Shown piece by piece: positions 32,750 to 38,688 of a DNA stretch of 38,688 nucleotides. The DNA comes from Mesorhizobium sp. M00.F.Ca.ET.216.01.1.1 (lineage in GTDB: Bacteria; Pseudomonadota; Alphaproteobacteria; Rhizobiales; Rhizobiaceae). The DNA lies in contig NZ_SADR02000041.1 of the NCBI RefSeq assembly GCF_004010325.2, forward strand, positions 1 through 38,688. Direction: 5' to 3'. A model generated the notes under the pieces. That model worked only from the letters and a program-made list of their open reading frames with translations, was not told the origin of the DNA and did no database searches. Position numbers and translations under genes: made by a program. Position 1 is the first letter of the stretch; every line of letters starts with the position of its first letter.

Positions 32750-35700
32750 ATGACCAGCTTCAACCTTTCCGAATGGGCCCTGCGCCACAAGAGCTTCGTC
32801 ATCTACCTAATGATTGCGGCCGCGCTCGCCGGCATGTTTGCGTATACCGGCCTTGGCCGCGAAGAGGATCCGCCCTTCACCATTAAGACTATGGTGGTCA
32901 AGACATTGTGGCCGGGCGCCATGACCAGCGACACGGTCGAGCAGATCACCGACCGCATCGAGAAGAAGCTCGAGGAGCTTCCCAACCTCGACTACGTCAA
33001 GAGCTACACCAAGCCAGGCGAATCCGTGGTGTTCGTGAACCTGAAGGACACGGTCGCCGCCGACCAGGTGCAGCCGCTCTGGTACCAAGTGCGCAAGAAG
33101 CTTGACGACATCAAGCCGACGATGCCTTCCGGCGTCCAGGGTCCCTTTTACAATGACGAGTTCGGCGACACCTATTCGCTGATTTATGCCCTCACGTCCG
33201 ACGGCATCAGCCATCGCGAGCTGAAGGATCTGGCCACCAGCCTGCGCGCTGGGCTGCTGACGGTTCCGGATGTCGCCAAGGTCGAGCTCGTCGGCCAGCA
33301 GGACGAGAAGATCTATCTCGAATTCTCGACGCAGAAGGTGGCCGCGCTTGGGCTCGACGTCGGCACACTGTCGCAGGCGCTGCAGGCGCAGAACGCGCTG
33401 ACGCCGAGCGGCACGGTCGATGCTGGCCCCGAACGTATCGCCATCCGTGTCTCCGGGGAGTTCACCTCGGAGGAGAGCCTGAAGGCAATCAACTTCTATG
33501 CCAACGGCCATTATTTCAGGCTGGGCGACGTGGCGGAGGTGAAGCGCGCCTATTCGGATCCGCCGCAGCCGATGTTCCGCTTCAACGGCCAGCCGGCTCT
33601 CGGCATCGCAATATCGATGACCTCGGGCGGCGACGCGCTGGCGCTCGGCGAGAATGTCAAGGAGAAGATGCGCGAGATGACCCCGGAGCTGCCGCTCGGC
33701 GTCGAACTCGGCCTGGTCGCCGACCAGTCGCACGTGGTGGAGGAATCAGTCGGCGAGTTTACCAAGAGTCTCGGTGAAGCCATCGCCATCGTGCTTGCTG
33801 TAAGTTTCCTGGCGCTTGGCTGGCGCCCGGGCATCGTGGTGGCCGTCGCCATCCCGCTGGTGCTGGCGATCACCTTCGTCACCATGGACTATTTCGGCAT
33901 TTCGCTGCAGCGCATTTCGCTCGGCGCGCTGATCATCGCGCTCGGCCTCTTGGTCGATGACGCCATGATCGCGGTCGAAATGATGATCTCGCGCATGGAG
34001 GAAGGCTACGACAAAATCTCGGCCGCGACCTATGCCTACACCTCGACCGCTTTCCCAATGCTGACCGGCACGCTGGTGACGATCGCCGGCTTCGTGCCAG
34101 TCGGCTTCGCCAAGAGCGGCGCCGGCGAATACTGCTTCTCGCTTTTCGCTGTCGTCGGCATAGCGCTGGTCGTCTCCTGGATCGTGGCGGTGCTGTTCAC
34201 GCCGCTGACCGGCGTCGTCTTGCTGCCCGAGCGCATCAAAGGCCATGACAGCCACCAGCCGTCGCGCCTGGCGCGCGGCTTCCAAACGCTGCTTAAAACG
34301 GCGATGCGGGCGAAATGGCTGGTGCTGTCGGCGACCGCTGGTCTGTTCGCGCTCTCAGTGGTGGCCATGGGCTTTGTCGGGCAGGAGTTCTTTCCGAAGT
34401 CCGACCGACCAGAAGTCATGGTCGACCTAACCTTGCCACAGACGGCGTCAATCAATGCGACCGGCGAAGTTGTGGCCCGTGTCGAAAAGCTGCTCGCGGC
34501 CGATCCCGATATCGACCACTGGAGCTTCTATGTCGGCCAGGGTGCGGTCCGCTTTTACCTGCCTCTCGACGCCCAGCTCGCCAACGACTTCTTCGCCCAG
34601 GCGGTAGTCGTGACTAAGGGCCACGCCGTGCGCCAGGCCGTGATCGATCGGCTGGAAAAGTCGCTCTCGCACGGCTTCGACGACGTCATGACCCGCGTCA
34701 CGCCGCTCGAGCTCGGACCGCCGGTCGGCTGGCCGCTAAAGTTCCGCGTCAGCGGACCGGACCCGAACAGGACGCGAAGCCTGGCGCTGCAGTTCGCGCA
34801 GGTGTTGGGCAGCGATGCCGCCGTTCGCAACATCAATTACGACTGGAACGAGCCAGCCAAGGTTATCAAGGTCGAGGTCGACCAGGACAGGGCGCGTGCG
34901 CTGGGCATCTCCACGCAGCAGCTTGCCGACACGATCAACTCGATTTTGTCCGGCTCGAAGATCACGCAGATGCGCGACAACACCTATCTCGTCGACGTCG
35001 TGGCCCGCGCCGTGCAGTCGGAACGCGCCGACATTGACACGTTGCGCATGCTGACGATCAGCGCGTCGGGCGGACGGCGCGTACCACTCGACCAGGTCGC
35101 GACGCTGTCCTACCAGACCGAGCCGCCGCTGATCTGGCGCCGGGGCCGCATGCCGACGGTAACTGTCCAAGCCGACGTCGTGCCCGCCATCGAGCCCGCC
35201 TCCGTGGTGCGCAACCTCGACAGCGCGATCAAAGCCTTCAAGGCGGAATTGCCGGCCCGCTACAGTGTCGAACAGGGCGGCGTCATGGAGGACAGCGCCA
35301 AGGCGCAGGCCAGCATCTTCGTGGTCTTCCCGTTGATGCTTTTCATCATGGCGACGGTGCTGATGATCCAGCTGATGAGCTTCCAGCGTCTGGTGCTGGT
35401 GCTGCTCACCGCTCCGCTGGCGCTGATCGGCGTCGCCGGTGCGCTGCTGATGTCGGGAGCACCGATGGGTTTCGTCGCCATCCTCGGTGTGATGTCGCTG
35501 ATCGGCATGGTCATCCGCAACTCGGTCATCCTGATCACGCAGATCGACCAGCATATCGCCTCCGGTGAGGAGCCATGGTCGGCGGTGATCAGTGCCACTG
35601 CACACCGGCTGCGGCCGATTTCGCTGACGGCTGCGGCGGCCATCCTCGGCATGATCCCGATCGCGCCAACGGTGTTCTGGGGCCCGATGGCCTATGCGGT

Positions 35701-35851
35701 GATGGGCGGCCTGATGGTGGCGACCGTGCTGACACTGATCTTCCTGCCGACCCTCTATGTCGCGTGGTTCGGCATCAAAGCACCGGCGCAAACCATCCCG
35801 GCGACTGAGCCGGTCAAACCTGTCGCCGAACCGCAGCCACTCGCCGCCTGA
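32750..35851 (+). CDS. RND-family efflux pump, inner-membrane component
   Basis: 1033 residues, close to the usual length. TM1 near 12-32 is followed by the porter region (SDTVEQITDRIEKKLEEL) and a large periplasmic domain. TM2-TM6 are near 340-480, with the proton-relay acidic pair in LLVDDAMIAVEMM of TM4 and then the second half with the same plan (TM7 near 525; TM8-12 after 860, including LGVMSLIGMVIRNSVIL). It resembles the broad hydrophobe pumps rather than heavy-metal CusA types. AAGGAG site eight bases before ATG 32750. No outer-membrane factor is encoded here, so a TolC-like protein from elsewhere is needed. Confidence 0.94.
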   Translation: MTSFNLSEWALRHKSFVIYLMIAAALAGMFAYTGLGREEDPPFTIKTMVVKTLWPGAMTSDTVEQITDRIEKKLEELPNLDYVKSYTKPGESVVFVNLKDTVAADQVQPLWYQVRKKLDDIKPTMPSGVQGPFYNDEFGDTYSLIYALTSDGISHRELKDLATSLRAGLLTVPDVAKVELVGQQDEKIYLEFSTQKVAALGLDVGTLSQALQAQNALTPSGTVDAGPERIAIRVSGEFTSEESLKAINFYANGHYFRLGDVAEVKRAYSDPPQPMFRFNGQPALGIAISMTSGGDALALGENVKEKMREMTPELPLGVELGLVADQSHVVEESVGEFTKSLGEAIAIVLAVSFLALGWRPGIVVAVAIPLVLAITFVTMDYFGISLQRISLGALIIALGLLVDDAMIAVEMMISRMEEGYDKISAATYAYTSTAFPMLTGTLVTIAGFVPVGFAKSGAGEYCFSLFAVVGIALVVSWIVAVLFTPLTGVVLLPERIKGHDSHQPSRLARGFQTLLKTAMRAKWLVLSATAGLFALSVVAMGFVGQEFFPKSDRPEVMVDLTLPQTASINATGEVVARVEKLLAADPDIDHWSFYVGQGAVRFYLPLDAQLANDFFAQAVVVTKGHAVRQAVIDRLEKSLSHGFDDVMTRVTPLELGPPVGWPLKFRVSGPDPNRTRSLALQFAQVLGSDAAVRNINYDWNEPAKVIKVEVDQDRARALGISTQQLADTINSILSGSKITQMRDNTYLVDVVARAVQSERADIDTLRMLTISASGGRRVPLDQVATLSYQTEPPLIWRRGRMPTVTVQADVVPAIEPASVVRNLDSAIKAFKAELPARYSVEQGGVMEDSAKAQASIFVVFPLMLFIMATVLMIQLMSFQRLVLVLLTAPLALIGVAGALLMSGAPMGFVAILGVMSLIGMVIRNSVILITQIDQHIASGEEPWSAVISATAHRLRPISLTAAAAILGMIPIAPTVFWGPMAYAVMGGLMVATVLTLIFLPTLYVAWFGIKAPAQTIPATEPVKPVAEPQPLAA

Positions 35852-35873
35852 GGCGTTGGGCATCCCGGCAAAC

Positions 35874-35897
35874 GCCACGGCGGAGGACCGCCATGGC
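35874..35897 (+). terminator. Hairpin after the efflux operon
   Basis: GCCACGGCGG, a four-base loop and CCGCCATGGC pair at nine of ten positions, 23 bases after the pump stop. There is no T run, so it may be a 3'-end stabilising hairpin rather than an intrinsic terminator. Confidence 0.35.
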
Positions 35898-36106
35898 AGC
35901 AGCCTGCAATATCGAATTGAAAGAATGGGCATGACCCCCCGCTTTCGGAAATCCTCCCATCCGCCTCAACGCCCGTTTTCTAATCCTCGCCTTGGTCGGG
36001 CGCGGTGCCGAGGCCACCCTTCTCGCGCCAGCGCGCCGGTATCGGCTTCATCAGGCGCACGGCCTTACCCTCAGCATCGGGCTGACCATGTGGCATTGCC
36101 TATTCC

Positions 36107-36325
36107 GTGAACTGGCTTGGCTTCCTGGCGGCCGTTCACGCACTGCTCGGAACGGCAAACCTTTTGTTCTGGGCAGTTCTTCATCGCCGCCGACGTGCTG
36201 ATCGTCGGTTACGCGACAACCGCGGCACGTGGCTGTTCGTGGTTGCCCACCTCGCGGCATTGGCGGGCGCTGCCCGGCTTGCCGCGCCATCCCACCAGAC
36301 TTCGAACCCATCAGGAGAGAGATAA
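36107..36325 (+). CDS. Possible small two-helix membrane protein
   Basis: 72 residues from GTG 36107: a hydrophobic stretch (LGFLAAVHALLGTANLLFWA), a basic loop (HRRRRADRRLRDNRG) and a second hydrophobic stretch (WLFVVAHLAALAGAARLAA). The stop overlaps the ATG of the next gene (TAATG), which would couple their translation. It has no recognisable family and a non-ATG start, so it is uncertain. Confidence 0.35.
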   Translation: MNWLGFLAAVHALLGTANLLFWAVLHRRRRADRRLRDNRGTWLFVVAHLAALAGAARLAAPSHQTSNPSGER

Positions 36326-36633
36326 TGCCTACGAAATCTATGAAGAAGATTGGAGCGATCGCCACTGCGGCCGCTATCGGCCTCGCAGCCTTCGAGATCA
36401 TCGGCGGTACCGTCGCGGCCTTGTCGCTGGTCAGCCAGGCCGAGGCCCGTGTCGGCCAGCCCTGGACGCCCCGCAGTGCTGCAGGGATCGCACGTAAGCA
36501 TACCGCAGGCTGGGTTGCCGCGCTGCCGGCAGGCTGCGTCCGTACCAAAATCAACGGCTTCCCTGTCTGGCGTTGTGGCGACACCTATTATCGGGCTTAT
36601 CAAGGCCGCTATATCGTCATCGTCGTCGATTAA
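36325..36633 (+). CDS. Small secreted protein with a Cys pair
   Basis: 102 residues. Basic start (MPTKSMKKIGA) and a hydrophobic signal segment (IATAAAIGLAAFEII) precede a mature chain with two Cys, in LPAGCVRTKINGFPVWRCGD, and a Tyr- and Val-rich end (TYYRAYQGRYIVIVVD). The ending resembles short exported proteins widespread in rhizobia whose function is unknown. AGGAGAG ribosome-binding site seven bases before ATG 36325. Its stop codon overlaps the stop of the CadC-like regulator on the other strand. Confidence 0.7.
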   Translation: MPTKSMKKIGAIATAAAIGLAAFEIIGGTVAALSLVSQAEARVGQPWTPRSAAGIARKHTAGWVAALPAGCVRTKINGFPVWRCGDTYYRAYQGRYIVIVVD

Positions 36634-38147
36634 CTGGCCCCAGGCACAGCCTTCGCGCCAAGGGCAAGCATGACGCCTTCGGCGAGATGATCCGCGTCGG
36701 CCTGGTTTTCGAACGGGACACCGCGCAGTGCATAATCCACCGGCGAAAACCGATCGCCCTCGTCAATGAGGGCGATCTGCTGCCTCGCCCGCTCCATGTC
36801 GCCCATCTGGGCGTAACAGGCGGCCAGTCGCGTCCGGATCCACGGCGCCGGACGCGTGGCCAGTTCCAACGCCTCGGCGGCGGGTCGATATTCTCCCACC
36901 ATGTATAGCGCCAGCGCGCGGTCGAACTGGTACCAGTGCGGGTGCAAGGGGTCGATGCGTATACCGCGCGCCAGCCAGGTCAGAGCGTCGAGCGGGCGCC
37001 CACGCATGGTGAGCAGCATGCCCATCTGCTCGATGCTGTCGGCGTCGTAGGGGTTGAGCTGCAGCGCGATACGCATGTGGTGTTCCGCCGCCTCGTGTTG
37101 GCGCATATAGAGCCGCACCAGCGACTGCACCCGATGGCCGGTCGCCTGGTCCGGTGACAGCGAAAGACCCTTGTCGGCAAGGTTGCGCGCGCTTTCCAGC
37201 ACCGCGTCGCTGGCACGCCCGAATTCCCCATCCAATGCGCGGGCCAAGGCGAGGTAGGTGTAGGCCAGGCCATAGGTCGGGTCCTTGGCGATCGCCGCCT
37301 CGAACAAAGCCTCCGCACCTCGCTGGTCGGTCTGGGCAGGATCGCGCAGGAGCGCAAAGCCACGCAGCGCCAGCTCGTAGGCGGCAAGGCTGGTGACCGG
37401 CTTGCGCGACGCCTGCTGCAGGCCGGCATTGTTGACCCGCGTGACCAGCCTACCGACAATCTGCTCGACGATCTCCTGCTCGATCGCGAACAGGCCTGTT
37501 CCTTGCGACTGGTAGCGGTCGCCCCAGAGCTGACTGGCCGTCGCGGTATCGATGAGGTTGACCGCCGTCACGACATGCTCGCCCTTCCGGCGGAGCGAAC
37601 CCTCGACCAGATAATCGGCGCCCATGCGGGCGCGGATCTCGGGCCATTCTGTACGTCCAAAGGAGGCGAAGGAAAAACTCGAATTGCGCGCCAGCACGGT
37701 GATCGTGCCGAAGCGCGCCAGCCCGTTGATGACATCCTCGGCAAAGCCGTCGACGACCGCCTCGTCGGCCGGATCGCCACTTTCGTTGCGGAAACGCACC
37801 ACCGCCACCACCGGCTGCGCGCCGATCTCGGGCGCCGCCTCGGCCTCGGCGGCAAGCATGTAGCCGCGTTTGGAGACCGTGCGCACCATGTCGTCGCCAA
37901 GCACTTTGCGGATTTCGCGGATCGACTGGGTAAGCGAATCCTCGGTGACGTAAACGCCCGGCCACACCACATCCATCAATTCCGATTTCGGAACGACGCG
38001 CCCCATATTGCGGGCGAGATGCGAAAGCACTGCGTACGCTTTCGGACGCAGGAATAGCGGCTCGTTAACGCCGCGCAGCGTTCCCATGGCCAGGTCGAGC
38101 GTGAACCCGCCAAACCGGAAGACCTGATCGGCCGCCGCCGTAATCAT
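36630..38147 (-). CDS. CadC-like winged-helix regulator with TolB-like and TPR regions
   Basis: 505 residues, no transmembrane segment. The N-terminal OmpR-type winged helix (about 5-105) reads VFRFGGFTLDLAMGTLRGVN, then LRPKAYAVLSHLARNMGRVV and VRTVSKRGYML. Next is a TolB/FlgO-like segment (about 115-245: VVAVVRFRNESGDPA, GADYLVEGSLRRKGEHVVTA, SQLWGDRY), and then a row of TPR repeats to the C-terminus. ATG 38147 has an AAGGGG site seven bases upstream; ATG 38219 is less likely. The same central plan occurs in the BTAD regulator at 8.3-10.3 kb. It faces the efflux operon and the small secreted genes convergently, which does not by itself indicate control of them. Confidence 0.9.
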   Translation of the reverse strand: MITAAADQVFRFGGFTLDLAMGTLRGVNEPLFLRPKAYAVLSHLARNMGRVVPKSELMDVVWPGVYVTEDSLTQSIREIRKVLGDDMVRTVSKRGYMLAAEAEAAPEIGAQPVVAVVRFRNESGDPADEAVVDGFAEDVINGLARFGTITVLARNSSFSFASFGRTEWPEIRARMGADYLVEGSLRRKGEHVVTAVNLIDTATASQLWGDRYQSQGTGLFAIEQEIVEQIVGRLVTRVNNAGLQQASRKPVTSLAAYELALRGFALLRDPAQTDQRGAEALFEAAIAKDPTYGLAYTYLALARALDGEFGRASDAVLESARNLADKGLSLSPDQATGHRVQSLVRLYMRQHEAAEHHMRIALQLNPYDADSIEQMGMLLTMRGRPLDALTWLARGIRIDPLHPHWYQFDRALALYMVGEYRPAAEALELATRPAPWIRTRLAACYAQMGDMERARQQIALIDEGDRFSPVDYALRGVPFENQADADHLAEGVMLALGAKAVPGAS

Positions 38148-38688
38148 CGGGACACCCCTTCCGGGACACCGCGCATACGCCGCGCCGGACCCATCCGACG
38201 CGGCATGGTCGAAGCGCATTATTGCCTACTCCGCAATTGCGATCAAACTGGCTTTCGGCGCTCGTCAGAAACCAGCCGGATCATCAACAGCTCGCCGCGC
38301 CAGCATTGTCATCACCCTGCAGATTTGGGCGCAGATGGAGCTCTGCGAGGTGAGCGTCTGCAGCGTGTCGTGCGTTCCAAGGGAACCACTACCTAAGCAT
38401 CGTCGCCTGAAATGTCTGCTTCCGGGCAACGGCAAAGCTGATCTCTACGGCTCTTATTGTGATGGGTTTCGGATGCCGGCCCTCTACTGAGATGGCGTGG
38501 CTCCGAGGCCGGCGTCCGGAAGCCTCCAGGGAAGGAACCCGCGGGGTGGAGATCTCGGTTCTGAGTCTATGGGGATTTGACGGTTCGGCTTGGTCCATTG
38601 TGACCGCACCGATTGGCTTGGTGGGTGGGCAGGCGTAGCTCGACGGGCTGGCGATGGCTGTGCGCATTGCGATGCGGCCCTTGAAGAG
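38148..38688. other. Gene-free right end of the window
   Basis: No supported gene. A 92-codon minus-strand frame at 38389-38667 is Pro/Arg-rich with no start signal. A 19-base sequence, 38458-38476, repeats exactly at 6170-6188. Confidence 0.4.

Noticed and set aside
34736..35932. Antisense frame over the RND pump C-terminal half
   Set aside because: His/Asp/Arg-rich shadow of transmembrane codons; no start signal.
1..38688. CRISPR arrays, prophage structural genes, rRNA operons and complete insertion sequences
   Set aside because: No regularly spaced repeats, no phage structural proteins, no rRNA sequence, and the only transposase and integrase sequences are broken.

Overview
The window looks like chromosomal DNA of a high-GC alphaproteobacterium of the Rhizobiales, most likely Mesorhizobium or a close relative. 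This is inferred from an aap-type general amino-acid ABC transporter, rhizobial-style class III cyclase debris, DUF2934/DUF3606 small proteins, regulators built from TolB-like and TPR modules, and the codon and GC style. No database search was possible, so the genus is an inference. There is no rRNA, CRISPR array or complete insertion sequence. The only tRNA-like sequence is a damaged tRNA-Asn.

Layout. 0.5-3.4 kb: a two-component system, an OmpR-type regulator overlapping a soluble PAS-PAS hybrid histidine kinase. 3.4-4.5 kb: two small unknown proteins and a short dihydrofolate-reductase-like protein. 4.7-8.2 kb is a patch of decayed genes: abutting fragments of an amidohydrolase, a LacI-type regulator and a class III nucleotide cyclase, then an intact QueC-like PP-loop protein, then a frameshifted transposase. 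8.3-13.5 kb: a BTAD/TPR regulator divergent from a gene pair encoding a cysteine-synthase/glutaredoxin fusion and a PLP-dependent decarboxylase. 13.5-14.9 kb: integrase debris and a VapBC toxin-antitoxin pair. 15.4 kb: a protein-L-isoaspartate methyltransferase. 16.4-22.9 kb: the broken end of a solute-binding-protein gene, a LysR regulator, and a divergent operon of a cystathionine-lyase-like enzyme with a complete amino-acid ABC transporter. 23.7 kb: an MscS-type channel.

25.0-29.1 kb starts at the damaged tRNA-Asn and holds small proteins (DUF2934/DUF3606, small secreted proteins), fragments of a LigD-like ligase and of a DUF3606 protein, and a strongly folded intergenic segment that may be a small RNA. 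29.9-35.9 kb is an RND efflux operon with a flavin monooxygenase between the adaptor and the pump. It is followed by small secreted proteins and a convergent CadC-like regulator with TolB-like and TPR regions.

The best candidates for undescribed biology are: (1) the regulator + CysK-glutaredoxin + decarboxylase locus, which looks like a two-step PLP route making a decarboxylated beta-substituted alanine, perhaps sulfur-containing; (2) the isolated QueC-like PP-loop protein with an intact zinc-type cysteine cluster; (3) the efflux-plus-monooxygenase operon; and (4) the folded RNA candidate near 27.5 kb. The 16.6-22.9 kb operon couples uptake of an amino acid to a beta/gamma-lyase, so sulfur amino-acid chemistry may be a theme shared by the two central loci.
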